Source of the DNA: Streptomyces sp. NBC_00510 | Lineage (GTDB): Bacteria; Actinomycetota; Actinomycetes; Streptomycetales; Streptomycetaceae | Reading direction: 5' to 3' | Assembly (NCBI GenBank): GCA_036013505.1 | Contig: CP107851.1 | Coordinates: 9,038,001-9,102,000, forward strand | Length of the DNA stretch: 64,000 nt | Shown: positions 48,739 to 57,223 of the stretch, piece after piece | How positions within the stretch are numbered: the first letter of the stretch is position 1 | How the letters are laid out: each line of letters opens with the position of its first letter | The notes under the pieces: generated by a model | What the model saw: the letters and a program-made list of their open reading frames with translations, nothing else | The model's database searches: none | What the model was told of the DNA's origin: nothing | Translations under genes and position numbers: made by a program

Positions 48739-49488
48739 TCAGACCTGGTTGGTGCCGCCGTCGACGAAGAGCTCGATGCCGGTGATGAAGGTGCTCTCGT
48801 CGGAGGCGAGGAAGACGGCCGCGGCGGCGACCTCCTCGGGCCGGCCCATCCGGCCGAGCGGGATCTGGCCGACGAGGAAGCCCTTGAGCTGCGCCCTCTG
48901 CTCGGCGTCGGCTGCGAGGCCGTCGATGCCGGGTGTGTCGATCGTGCCGGGGCTGATGGAGTTGACCCGGATCGAGCGGCCCCTGAGCTCGGCTGCCCAG
49001 GTCCGGGCGAAGGAGCGCACCGCCGCCTTGGACGCCCCGTAGACGCCGAAGGCCTCGTTGCCGACCGAGCCCGCGGTGGAGCCGGTGAGGATGACCGAGG
49101 CGCCGTCGTTGAGCAGCGGCAGCGCCTTCTGCACGGTGAAGAGCAGGCCCTTGACGTTGGTCGCGAAGATCTCGTCGAAGTGCTGCTCGGTGACCTGCTC
49201 CAGGGTGGAGAAGCTGCCACCGCCCGCGTTGGCGAAGAGCACGTCGATGCGCCGCCCCTGCTGGGCGACCGCGGCGTAGAGCCGGTCGAGACCGGCCAGG
49301 TCCGAGACGTCGCTGTGGACACCGGTGGCCCGGGGTCCGATCTCCGCCACGGCGGCGTCGAGCGCGTCCTTGCGGCGGCCGGTGACGAACACGTGCGCGC
49401 CCTCGGCGGCGAACCGCCGCGCGGTGGCCAGGCCGATGCCGCTGGTGCCGCCCGTGACGATGGCGGTCCTGCCGTCAAGCTGTCCCAT
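48739..49488 (-). CDS. SDR-family NAD(P)-dependent oxidoreductase (paralogue 1)
   Basis: A 249-residue classical SDR. TGGTSGIG at residues 12-19, 'NAGGG' near 90, 'SVILTGSTAGSVG' with the catalytic Ser, and 'YGASKAA' Tyr/Lys. The C-terminus is 'ESTFITGIELFVDGGTNQV'. It is closely similar throughout to the SDR at 49780-50532, indicating a duplication. ATG has GGAG 7 bases upstream. A perfect GTAACA/TGTTAC palindrome lies 45 bp upstream of its start. Confidence 0.92.
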   Translation of the reverse strand: MGQLDGRTAIVTGGTSGIGLATARRFAAEGAHVFVTGRRKDALDAAVAEIGPRATGVHSDVSDLAGLDRLYAAVAQQGRRIDVLFANAGGGSFSTLEQVTEQHFDEIFATNVKGLLFTVQKALPLLNDGASVILTGSTAGSVGNEAFGVYGASKAAVRSFARTWAAELRGRSIRVNSISPGTIDTPGIDGLAADAEQRAQLKGFLVGQIPLGRMGRPEEVAAAAVFLASDESTFITGIELFVDGGTNQV

Positions 49489-49532
49489 GGTGTTGCTCCG
49501 AATCGCGATGAGTGATCGCCACGGCCCCCGAC

Positions 49533-49549
49533 GTAACAAGATCTGTTAC
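49533..49549. promoter_or_regulatory. TetR-type palindrome before SDR gene
   Basis: GTAACA-AGATC-TGTTAC, with perfect 6-bp arms, lies 45 bp upstream of the SDR ATG. The TAAC/GTTA half-sites recur before the TetR gene at 46951, but with a shorter spacing, so common recognition is not certain. Confidence 0.5.
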
Positions 49550-49779
49550 ATATCGCCGCAGGGGACTCCCTCCGGTATTCCTCGTGCCCCGTTCGGGAGG
49601 CCGCGAGGAGGGGGTGGGGGTGGCGAGTTATGTAGTGGTCGATACGAAACTAAGTCGACCCGCGGGGAGTGTCAAGCGCCGCCTTTCCGGAGGATCTGGA
49701 CCGCACGGTACGGAACCATTGGGTCTTCACGGCCTGAGAAGCGGCCTCGCGGAGCGGGGGAAGCGGGGGAGGAGCGGGC

Positions 49780-50532
49780 TCACACCTGCTGCTGGCCGCC
49801 GTCGACGAAGAGCTCCACCCCGGTGACGAAGGTGCTCTCGTCGGAGGCGAGGAAGGCGACCGCATCGGCGACCTCCTCGGGCCGGCCCATGCGGCCGAGC
49901 GGCACCGTGCCGACCAGGGTGTCCAGCAGGCGGCGGTTCTGCTCGGGGTCGGGGGCCAGGCTGTTGATCCCCGGGGTCTCGACCGGTCCGGGGCTCAGGG
50001 TGTTCACCCGGATGGCCCGGCCCTTGAGCTCGTTGGCCCAGGTCCTGGCGAAGGAGCGCACGGCGGCCTTGGAGGCGCTGTAGACGGTGAACCCCTCGGC
50101 CCCGCCGCTGCCCGCCGTCGAGCCGGTGAGGATGACCGAGGCGCCGTCGTTGAGGAGCGGCAGCGCCTTCTGGACGGTGAAGAGCACGCCCTTCACGTTC
50201 GCCCCGAAGGTGTCGTCGAAGTCCTGCTCCGTCACGTCCTCCAGGCGGGCCAGCCTGCCGCCGCCCGCGTTGGCGAAGAGGACGTCGATGCGCCGTCCGG
50301 CGGCCTCGACCTGGGCGAACAGCCGGTCCAGGTCGGCGGGGACGGCGACGTCGCCGCGCACACCGGTGGCCCTGTCCGGGCCGATCGCCGCGACCGCGCC
50401 GCGCAGTTCCGGCTCCCGGCGGCCGGTGAGGAAGACATGCGCGCCCTCCGCGGCCAGGCGCTCGGCGGCGGCCAGCCCGATGCCGCTGGTCCCACCGGTG
50501 ACCACCGCGGTCTTCCCGTCGAAACGCCCCAT
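49780..50532 (-). CDS. SDR-family NAD(P)-dependent oxidoreductase (paralogue 2)
   Basis: A 250-residue classical SDR with TGGTSGIG (12-19), 'FANAGGGRL', 'SVILTGSTAGSGG' and 'YSASKAAVRSFA'. The C-terminus is 'ESTFVTGVELFVDGGQQQV'. Identity with the first SDR is high across the whole length, including 'PLLNDGASVILTGSTAGS' and 'GMGRPEEVA'-type blocks. ATG has GGAGG 6 bases upstream. It is separated from paralogue 1 by 291 bp containing that gene's promoter, so the two are transcribed separately or only loosely linked. Confidence 0.92.
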   Translation of the reverse strand: MGRFDGKTAVVTGGTSGIGLAAAERLAAEGAHVFLTGRREPELRGAVAAIGPDRATGVRGDVAVPADLDRLFAQVEAAGRRIDVLFANAGGGRLARLEDVTEQDFDDTFGANVKGVLFTVQKALPLLNDGASVILTGSTAGSGGAEGFTVYSASKAAVRSFARTWANELKGRAIRVNTLSPGPVETPGINSLAPDPEQNRRLLDTLVGTVPLGRMGRPEEVADAVAFLASDESTFVTGVELFVDGGQQQV

Positions 50533-50894
50533 TGCCGGCCTCCAGCGTCGCTCGTGAGCAGTATCCGGCGGCCCGGCCGCCGCCGCACGGCGGGTGCGGG
50601 CGCCCGGGTGCCGGAGCCCGGGGAAGTCCGCGGGGCGTACGCGACGAGGGTGTCAGGGCCGTACGAAGCGGCCGTTCCTCCGGAACCGGGACCACACCGG
50701 GCACTTCGGCGCCCTCTGCCCGCCCTCCGGCTTCGCATCTGTGCAACTGCGCGTACTCCCCCCGGCTTTCGTCTTGTCACCCGGGTGTGATCACCACGAG
50801 GGTGCAGGGCGAGCCGCGGGCGCGAAGGTGCGCCGTGCATCCGATGTCCCACTACCGAGCCCGGGTCACTCCGGGCTGCCGGAGGCATTCGTCC
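50533..50894. other. 362-bp region upstream of metalloprotease gene
   Basis: It separates divergent genes (SDR and M4 protease). Several frames are open through it by GC bias, but none has a ribosome site or family resemblance. It presumably holds both promoters; no strong palindrome was found. Confidence 0.4.
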
Positions 50895-53804
50895 ATGTCA
50901 ACACGCATACGGCCCAGACCGGTTCACCGATCCGGCCGCACCGGCCTGTCCGTCCTGCTCGCCGCCGCCGTCGCCCTGGGCGTCACCGGCCTGACCGGCC
51001 CCGCCCACGCCGCCGACCCCACCACCGGCACCGGGGCGGTGCCCGCGCCGCAGCCGGCCACCGACACCCCCGCCCTGATCGACGGCCTCGCCGACGCGGC
51101 CGACGCCTCCGTGCCCGCCGCCACCGCCGCCCGCACCCACCTGGCAGGCCACCGGGACCGCTACCGCATCCCCGCCCCCGACCGCGACCTGACCACCGAC
51201 GCCGTCACCACCGACGCCGACGGCACCGAGACCGTCCGCCTGGGCCAGAAGTACCGCGGCATCCCCGTCCTGGGCGCCCAGTACGTCGTCCGCATGAACC
51301 ACAAGGACGGCAAACGCACCGTCACCGGCACCTCCGGCTCCTACTTCACCGCCCTCGACCTCGACACTACCCGCCCCACCCTCCCCGCCCCCACCGCCGT
51401 GCAGGGCGCGGTGCGTCAGGTGCGCGCGGAGCTGGCGAAGGGCGGATACCGTCCCGCGCACGCCAAGAGCGCCAAGGACGACCTGACCGGCACCGACCGC
51501 GGGCTGACCGTGCTGCCCACCGGCAAGGGCGTGCTCGCCCGCCACGTCACCGTGCGCGGCACCGACCCGGCCACCGGCGCGCCCGTGGTCCAGGAGGTCT
51601 ACGTCGACGCCGCCACCGGAGTCGCGGTCTTCGAGTACGGCGGCCTGCCCACGTTCGCGCCCACCGGCTCCGCCGGCGGCGCCACGCACCGCAGCGGCAC
51701 GTCCATGCGCAGCGGCACCTCGATGCGGGGCGGCGCGCCCGCGGCCGCGACCGGATCGGCGGGCGTCACCGGCAGCGGCATCCTGCTCAGCGGCACCACC
51801 GTGCCGCTGAACCTCAGCAAGGACGCCGCCACCGGTCAGTACCTGATGCGCGACACCGCGCACATGGCCGACAGCACGAGCCACAACGTCATCCAGACCT
51901 GGGACGCCTCCAGCGTCTGGTACCAGGACGTGTCGGGCCAGTGGCCGGAGAGCGTCGTGCCGTTCGCGATGCCGACCACGAATGCGCCGCAGGAGATGAC
52001 CGACAGCGGGGCGGTGGACGCCCACTGGGCGGCCGGGAAGGTGTACGAGTTCTACCGCGGCACCTTCGGGCGCGACAGCCTCGACGGCAAGGGCATGGCC
52101 ATCAACTCCCTGGTCGGCGTGACGGACTTCGGCTCGCCGTTCGTCAACGCGTTCTGGGACCACACCAAGATGGTGTACGGCACCGGTGACGACGAGTACC
52201 GCTCCCTCGCCTCCGACCTGGACGTCGTCGGCCACGAGATGACGCACGGCGTCGTCGAGCACACCGCCGACCTCGTCTACGCCGGTCAGTCCGGCGCCAT
52301 GAACGAGGCCATCGCCGACTACTTCGGCAACGTCATCGACGTCACCGTCAACCGCACCTCCATGACCGACCCCGAGGCCGGCCTCATCGGCGGCGACCTC
52401 TGCCGGACCCGGGCGCCGAAGGACTGCGCATTCCGCGACCTCAACGACGGCGCCACCACGAAGGGCTTCCTCGGGCTGCCCCTCGGCTCGTCCTACGACA
52501 ACGGCGGAGTGCACGTCAACTCCACGATCTTCAGCGGCTCGCTGTGGGACATCCGTGAGAGCCTCGGCGGCGAACTCGCCGACAGAATCGTCTACAAGGC
52601 CCTCACCTCCTACATCACCCCCCTCGACGGCTTCGACGAGGGCCGTGACGCGGTCATCGCCGCCGCCAAGTCGCTGCACGTCAAGGGCGACCGCCTGGCC
52701 AAGGTGAAGAAGGCCTTCGACGCCCACGGCATCGTCCCCGGCTGGGAGCAGGACCTCGGCCTCGACAGCGACGTGCTGATGGGCAGGCTCGGCACCCTGA
52801 TGCAGTACGTCGGCACCGGCAACAGCCCCAGCGCCCACGGCGACTGGTGGGCCGCCCCCAAGTCCAGCGCCGACGGCACCGAGCCGTACGCCGTGTGGAC
52901 CGGCCGCACCGACGGCAAGGGCAAGCCCCGCCGGATCTCCCCGGTCGACGGACGCTCCCACCTCAGCCCGGTCACCGACGGCAAGCGCGTGGTGTGGGTG
53001 GCGGTCGGCGACGTCCCCGGCGACGACCCCTGGCTGCACACCTACGACATCCTGTCCGCGCCCGTGGGCGGCGGCGCCGTCAAGACGCTGTACAGCACCA
53101 CCTCGGAGATCAGCGGCCTGAGCGTGGACGGCGACACGGTCGCCTGGTCCCGCCGTGACGAGGCGACCTCGCTGCAGCAGGTCCTGTACCTGAAGGGCGG
53201 CGACACCACGCCGCGTCAGGTGCCGCTCGGCCGGGACTACAACCAGGCCGTCGAGCCCGCCGTCAAGGACGGGCGCATCGCGTACATCCACGACGGTCTG
53301 TTCGACGGCACCTACGGGGTCGTCGTGGAGGTCTTCGACACCAGGACCGGGAAGACCGCCACCCTTGGCGCGCCCTCGCAGCCAGAGTGGATCAGCACGC
53401 CGGTGATCACCGCTGCCGGGGTGTACTGGCTGATCGACACCGACTACACCGACGACGACTTCACCACCCTGCGCCGGGCGTCCGTCGACGGTTCCACCGT
53501 CACCGACGTCATCGCGGAGAAGGGCCCGCGCCCCGTCCGGGCGTTCGGCCTCACGGCGTCGGACACCGCGGTCACGCTGACCGTGTACGCCTCGTTCTCA
53601 CAGGTCTTCGACGACTACAACGACTCGCTGGCCAAGCTCTACCAGTTCACCCCGCAGGGCACCCCGCTGGGCCGGGTCTCCTGCAGCAAGGGCCAGCAGT
53701 CGAACGCCGCCGCAGGCACCGGCAGCCGCGTCCTGTGGATGGACACCACCACCACGGACACCGACCTGGTGACCCGGGCCGGCCCCGCGGGCACCTGCCG
53801 CTGA
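50895..53804 (+). CDS. Secreted M4 (thermolysin-like) metalloprotease with C-terminal beta-propeller-like region
   Basis: A 969-residue protein. The signal peptide is ~1-35 ('LSVLLAAAVALGVTGLTGPAHA'), then an FTP/PepSY-type propeptide (~60-250), a Ser/Thr/Gly linker with 'HRSGTSMRSGTSMRGG' repeats, and the M4 domain (~290-615) with H447-E-M-T-H451 and the second zinc ligand E471 in 'NEAIADYF'. Residues ~640-969 are repeated beta segments ('GKRVVWVAVGDVPG', 'GDTVAWSRRDEATS', 'DGRIAYIHDGLFDG'), probably a propeller-type substrate-binding domain. It degrades extracellular protein. ATG has GGAGG upstream. Confidence 0.92.
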   Translation: MSTRIRPRPVHRSGRTGLSVLLAAAVALGVTGLTGPAHAADPTTGTGAVPAPQPATDTPALIDGLADAADASVPAATAARTHLAGHRDRYRIPAPDRDLTTDAVTTDADGTETVRLGQKYRGIPVLGAQYVVRMNHKDGKRTVTGTSGSYFTALDLDTTRPTLPAPTAVQGAVRQVRAELAKGGYRPAHAKSAKDDLTGTDRGLTVLPTGKGVLARHVTVRGTDPATGAPVVQEVYVDAATGVAVFEYGGLPTFAPTGSAGGATHRSGTSMRSGTSMRGGAPAAATGSAGVTGSGILLSGTTVPLNLSKDAATGQYLMRDTAHMADSTSHNVIQTWDASSVWYQDVSGQWPESVVPFAMPTTNAPQEMTDSGAVDAHWAAGKVYEFYRGTFGRDSLDGKGMAINSLVGVTDFGSPFVNAFWDHTKMVYGTGDDEYRSLASDLDVVGHEMTHGVVEHTADLVYAGQSGAMNEAIADYFGNVIDVTVNRTSMTDPEAGLIGGDLCRTRAPKDCAFRDLNDGATTKGFLGLPLGSSYDNGGVHVNSTIFSGSLWDIRESLGGELADRIVYKALTSYITPLDGFDEGRDAVIAAAKSLHVKGDRLAKVKKAFDAHGIVPGWEQDLGLDSDVLMGRLGTLMQYVGTGNSPSAHGDWWAAPKSSADGTEPYAVWTGRTDGKGKPRRISPVDGRSHLSPVTDGKRVVWVAVGDVPGDDPWLHTYDILSAPVGGGAVKTLYSTTSEISGLSVDGDTVAWSRRDEATSLQQVLYLKGGDTTPRQVPLGRDYNQAVEPAVKDGRIAYIHDGLFDGTYGVVVEVFDTRTGKTATLGAPSQPEWISTPVITAAGVYWLIDTDYTDDDFTTLRRASVDGSTVTDVIAEKGPRPVRAFGLTASDTAVTLTVYASFSQVFDDYNDSLAKLYQFTPQGTPLGRVSCSKGQQSNAAAGTGSRVLWMDTTTTDTDLVTRAGPAGTCR

Positions 53805-53830
53805 GCGGCCGCGACACCGCACCACCCCGA

Positions 53831-53868
53831 CGGGGGCCCGGACCGGCGCACGCCGGACCGGGCCCCCG
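53831..53868 (+). terminator. Long GC hairpin terminator of M4 protease gene
   Basis: Two 18-base arms (53831-53848 and 53851-53868) pair with a single mismatch around a 2-base loop, 27 bp after the stop, followed by CGGTCTTTCC. Confidence 0.65.
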
Positions 53869-53932
53869 CCGGTCTTTCCGCGAGGCGTACGATCATCATG
53901 CGGGGCGCGGACGTACAGGGGTGGCAGGCTGC

Positions 53933-54952
53933 ATGGATGTCTCATCGGGCGGTCCTTGGGCGGGGACGGGGCTGGGCCCCCTGGGCGGCCGGGTCCTGGA
54001 GTACCTGGTGAGCCACCCCTCGGCGGACGCCGCCGCGGTGGCCGAGGCGGTCGGCACGTCCGCCGACGAGGCCGAACGGGCGCTGCGGGGTCTCGAGGAC
54101 GAGCTCCTGGTCATCCGCATCCCCGGCGGGTCCCCGCGCTGGAAGGCCGGCCCGCCGCGCTCCTCACTGGGTTCCCTGCTCGCCCGCCGGCGGAGCGAAC
54201 TGGCCCGTACCGAGCTGTTCATGGAGCAGCTCGACGAGCTCTACCGCTCCGTCGCGCACCCCGGCGCGCCGAACCTGGTGGAGGTCCTGGAGCACGGCGA
54301 CGAGGTCGCGGCCCGTTACGCGTACCTGCTGAAGGGCAGCAGGAACGAGGTGCTGCACCTGGCCAAGCCGCCCTACGTGACCGGGACCGAGGACGACTCG
54401 GGCCACCGGGACCCGGACCGCACCGCCGTCGCCCCGGGCGTACGGCTGCGGTCGGTGTACGAGGCCGACGGCTTCACCGACGAGGTGTCCCTGGAGACCG
54501 CGCTGCGCGGCACCGCGGTGGGCGGTGAGTTCCGCCTCGGTACCCGGCTCCCCGTCAAGCTGGCGCTGTTCGACCGGACCGCCGCCCTCCTCCCGCTCCA
54601 CGGCGACCGGCCCTCGGCGGGATCGCTGGTGGTGCACTCCCCGGCCCTGATCGAGGTGTGCGTCGCGCTCTTCGAGGGCATCTGGGAACGCGCGACACCG
54701 GTCTCACTGGAGAGCCGCCAGGACTGGCCCGTCGCGCGCCGTGAGCGGGAGACCGTGGAGACCGACGAACGGACCCGGGAGATCCTCCACCTCATGGCCA
54801 CGGGGATGAAGGACGACGCCATCGCCAGGGTGCTGGGCGTGAGCCGCCGGACGGTGCAGAAGCACGTCAGCGAGGCGGGCACCGCCCTCGGCGCCCGGAC
54901 GCGGTTCCAGATCGCGCTCCTCGCCCATGAACGCGGTTGGCTCGACGGCTGA
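53933..54952 (+). CDS. TrmB-like/LuxR-type transcriptional regulator
   Basis: A 339-residue regulator. Residues ~15-75 resemble a TrmB-type winged helix ('LGGRVLEYLVSHPSADAAAVAEAVGTSADEAERAL'). The central domain (~90-270) has the phospholipase-D-like 'YLLKGSRNEVLHLAKPPYV'. The C-terminus (~275-335) is a LuxR HTH ('TREILHLMATGMKDDAIARVLGVSRRTVQKHV'). This layout is common in Streptomyces and often linked to secondary metabolism or proteases. The likely target is unknown; the divergent-free position suggests control of the downstream aldehyde dehydrogenase or of itself. Confidence 0.85.
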   Translation: MDVSSGGPWAGTGLGPLGGRVLEYLVSHPSADAAAVAEAVGTSADEAERALRGLEDELLVIRIPGGSPRWKAGPPRSSLGSLLARRRSELARTELFMEQLDELYRSVAHPGAPNLVEVLEHGDEVAARYAYLLKGSRNEVLHLAKPPYVTGTEDDSGHRDPDRTAVAPGVRLRSVYEADGFTDEVSLETALRGTAVGGEFRLGTRLPVKLALFDRTAALLPLHGDRPSAGSLVVHSPALIEVCVALFEGIWERATPVSLESRQDWPVARRERETVETDERTREILHLMATGMKDDAIARVLGVSRRTVQKHVSEAGTALGARTRFQIALLAHERGWLDG

Positions 54953-55064
54953 GCCGGCCGCCCGCGGCCCTCCCCGGCCGTTTGGGCTGCGCTATACACG
55001 GTGTTTGCCGATATAAAACGTTCAATCACTGTATACGGCACATACGGGTGCAAACCTGGAGTGT

Positions 55065-56570
55065 ATGCGCATTTCGGAGCTGTCGAATCCGTACGGCACG
55101 GCCGGCGCACGACCGGCCGCGGGCGAGATCGTGGACCGGCCCTGGCACATGCTGATCGGCGGGGAGGCGACCGACGCGGCCTCGGGCCAGACCCTGGACG
55201 TGATCAATCCCGCGGACGAGACGGTGGTGACCCGGATACCCCTCGGCGGCATCGTCGACGTGGACGACGCGGTGGAGGCGGCCCGAACGGCGGCGCCCGC
55301 GTGGGGGGCCACCTCCGTGACGGACCGGGCGCGGGTGCTGGTCGCCCTCGCGGAGGCGATCGAGGAGCACGGCGAGGAACTGGCCTGGATCGACACCATC
55401 GACAACGGCAGCCCGGTCGCGGTCATGCGGGGCGACTTCCGCGTCGCCGCCGCCCAGCTGCGCTACTTCGCCGGACTCGCCCTCCAACTGCGCGGCGAGA
55501 CCGTCCCCATGGCCGACCACGACGCCCTCGACTACACGCTGCGCGACCCCTTCGGCGTCGTCGGGCGGATTATCCCGTGGAACCATCCCCTGATGTTCGC
55601 GGCCGCCCGCATCGCCGCGCCGCTCCTCGCCGGCAACACCGTCGTCCTGAAGCCCGCCGAGGCGACCTCGCTGTCCGCCCTGCGGCTGGGTGAACTGGCC
55701 GCGGGCCTCGTACCGCCCGGGGTCCTGAACATCGTGCCGGGCCTGGGCTCCGTGGCGGGCGAACGGCTGGTGACCCACCCCGACGTCCCGCGCATCGCGT
55801 TCACGGGCTCGTCCATCACGGGACGCCGCGTCCAGGCGCGCGCGGCGAGCTCCGCGGTCAAGACGGTCACCCTCGAACTGGGCGGCAAGAACCCGCTGAT
55901 CGTCTTCGCCGACGCCGATGTGCACGCGGCCGTGGACGGCGCGATGGCGGGCATGAACTTCACCTGGCAGGGCCAGAGCTGCGGCTCCACATCACGCCTG
56001 CTGGTCCATCGCTCCCTGTACGAGCGCGTCGTCAAGGAAGTGGGCAGGCGGATGGATGCCATGCGCCTCGGCGACCCGGCGGACCCCACCACGGACATCG
56101 GCCCCCTGGTCTCCGAGGAGCATTACCGCAAGGTGACCTCCTACATCCGGGCGGGACTGTCCGACCCCGCCCTCCGCCTCGTCGCGGGCGGCAGCGCCCC
56201 GCACCGGCCCGGCTACTACGTACGGCCCACCCTCTTCGCGGCCCACGCCGGCCCCTCCGGGCCGCTGTTCCGGGAGGAGATCTTCGGGCCGGTGCTGGTG
56301 GCGGCGCCCTTCGACGCGTACGACCAGGCGATCGCCGAGGCCAACGCCCTGCCGTACGGCCTGACCGCCAGCGTCTGGACCACCGACCTGCACACCGCCA
56401 TGGCCGCGGCCCGCGACCTGCGCACCGGCTACGTGTGGATCAACGCCAGTTCCGCGCACATCCCCGGGACCGCCTTCGGCGGGGTGAAGAACTCGGGCGT
56501 CGGCCGGGAGGAGGGCATCGAGGAGCTGGAGTCCTACACCCAGCCGAAGAACGTCTACGTGCGGTTCTGA
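55065..56570 (+). CDS. NAD(P)-dependent aldehyde dehydrogenase
   Basis: A 501-residue ALDH. The catalytic Glu is E271 in 'TLELGGKNP' and the nucleophile C306 in 'WQGQSCGSTSR'; 'PWNHPLMFAAARIAAPLLAGN' and 'FTGSSITGRRVQ' (cofactor GSxxxG) are also visible. It oxidises an aldehyde to the acid. ATG follows GGAG. The ~60 bp upstream are unusually AT-rich (CTATACACGG ... GATATAAAACG ... CACTGTATACGG), with an imperfect symmetric TATACA/TGTATA pair that may be an operator. Confidence 0.92.
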   Translation: MRISELSNPYGTAGARPAAGEIVDRPWHMLIGGEATDAASGQTLDVINPADETVVTRIPLGGIVDVDDAVEAARTAAPAWGATSVTDRARVLVALAEAIEEHGEELAWIDTIDNGSPVAVMRGDFRVAAAQLRYFAGLALQLRGETVPMADHDALDYTLRDPFGVVGRIIPWNHPLMFAAARIAAPLLAGNTVVLKPAEATSLSALRLGELAAGLVPPGVLNIVPGLGSVAGERLVTHPDVPRIAFTGSSITGRRVQARAASSAVKTVTLELGGKNPLIVFADADVHAAVDGAMAGMNFTWQGQSCGSTSRLLVHRSLYERVVKEVGRRMDAMRLGDPADPTTDIGPLVSEEHYRKVTSYIRAGLSDPALRLVAGGSAPHRPGYYVRPTLFAAHAGPSGPLFREEIFGPVLVAAPFDAYDQAIAEANALPYGLTASVWTTDLHTAMAAARDLRTGYVWINASSAHIPGTAFGGVKNSGVGREEGIEELESYTQPKNVYVRF

Positions 56571-56571
56571 G

Positions 56572-56816
56572 CGGGAAAACCGCTTCTCCGCCGGGGTCGA
56601 GCTGTGGCTCCTCCCCACCCGGTGGGATCCCGGCTACGGCCGGTTCCACGCGGTCGGGTACCACCGCGGCAACACGCGCCGCCATGTGCGCACGGTCGTC
56701 CGGTCCGAGGACCTGGAGAACTTCCGGGTGAAGGGCGTCTACAGCGACGCCCGGGCCGTCACCTGGGCGCCCGCTACAGCCCGCCGCCGCCCGAGGAGTG
56801 GGTACCGGGGCTCTGA
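56572..56816 (+). pseudogene. Unidentified gene remnant
   Basis: The frame from 56572 reads as plausible protein ('FSAGVELWLLPTRWDPGYGRF', 'YHRGNTRRHVRTVVRSEDL', 'FRVKGVYSD') with native codon bias but no start codon. Near 56770 the sense appears to shift frame to 'YSPPPPEEWVPGL' and a stop. It may be the 3' end of a lost gene. I do not recognise the family. Confidence 0.35.
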
Positions 56817-56976
56817 GCCCCGCCCGACCGCACCGCTCGATCGCGCCGACGCGCCACGTCACCCCCGTCACCCGTTCGGCCGGGCGGCGTCAAAGTGCCG
56901 TCAAGCCGCTCCGGGGCCGCGTCAGGAACCCGCTAACGAAGCTCGTCGGGGGCACTGCGGGGCGCTTCGCTACGTA

Positions 56977-56993
56977 CACCGGTTTTTCACCGG
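56977..56993. promoter_or_regulatory. Direct repeat upstream of kdp operon
   Basis: CACCGG-TTTTT-CACCGG, repeats one helical turn apart (11 bp), about 60 bp before the first kdp ORF and next to TACGTAC. It has the arrangement expected for a response regulator such as KdpE. Confidence 0.35.
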
Positions 56994-57053
56994 CGCCGCG
57001 GTCCCGACCGGGTACGCGGCATCGTCCCCACACGACTTCCGGGGTGTCTCCGC

Positions 57054-57137
57054 ATGCCAGATGTGGCCTTCATCGTCCTCACCGTCGCTGTCTTCGCCGT
57101 GCTCGGCCTCGTGGCCAAGGGGGCGGAGCGGCTGTGA
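57054..57137 (+). CDS. 27-aa membrane peptide preceding kdpF
   Basis: MPDVAFIVLTVAVFAVLG then a short charged tail (KGAERL). It is a single hydrophobic helix, and its stop overlaps the kdpF GTG (GTGA), so translation is coupled. Codon bias and coupling support a real gene. It may be a second KdpF-like small subunit. Confidence 0.6.
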   Translation: MPDVAFIVLTVAVFAVLGLVAKGAERL

Positions 57138-57223
57138 GCATCGAAAACGTCGTCGGACTCGTCGTCGCCGTGGCCCTGGTCGGTTACCTGGTGCTGGCAC
57201 TGATCTACCCGGAGAAGTTCTAG
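57134..57223 (+). CDS. kdpF: KdpF small subunit of potassium ATPase
   Basis: A 29-residue single-helix protein beginning VSIENVVGLVVAVALVGY and ending YPEKF, the standard KdpF ending. It stabilises the KdpABC complex in the membrane. GTG start; the TAG stop overlaps the KdpA GTG by one base. Confidence 0.85.
   Translation: MSIENVVGLVVAVALVGYLVLALIYPEKF

Noticed and set aside
50898..53291. A 797-codon minus-strand open frame antisense to the M4 protease gene
   Set aside because: It mirrors the GC-rich third positions of the real gene; it has no ribosome site and no family resemblance (Val/Gly/Ala/Asp-rich low complexity).
56820..57050. A c-di-AMP (ydaO-type) riboswitch before kdp
   Set aside because: I could not lay out the conserved ydaO core or its pseudoknots; only a direct repeat is evident.
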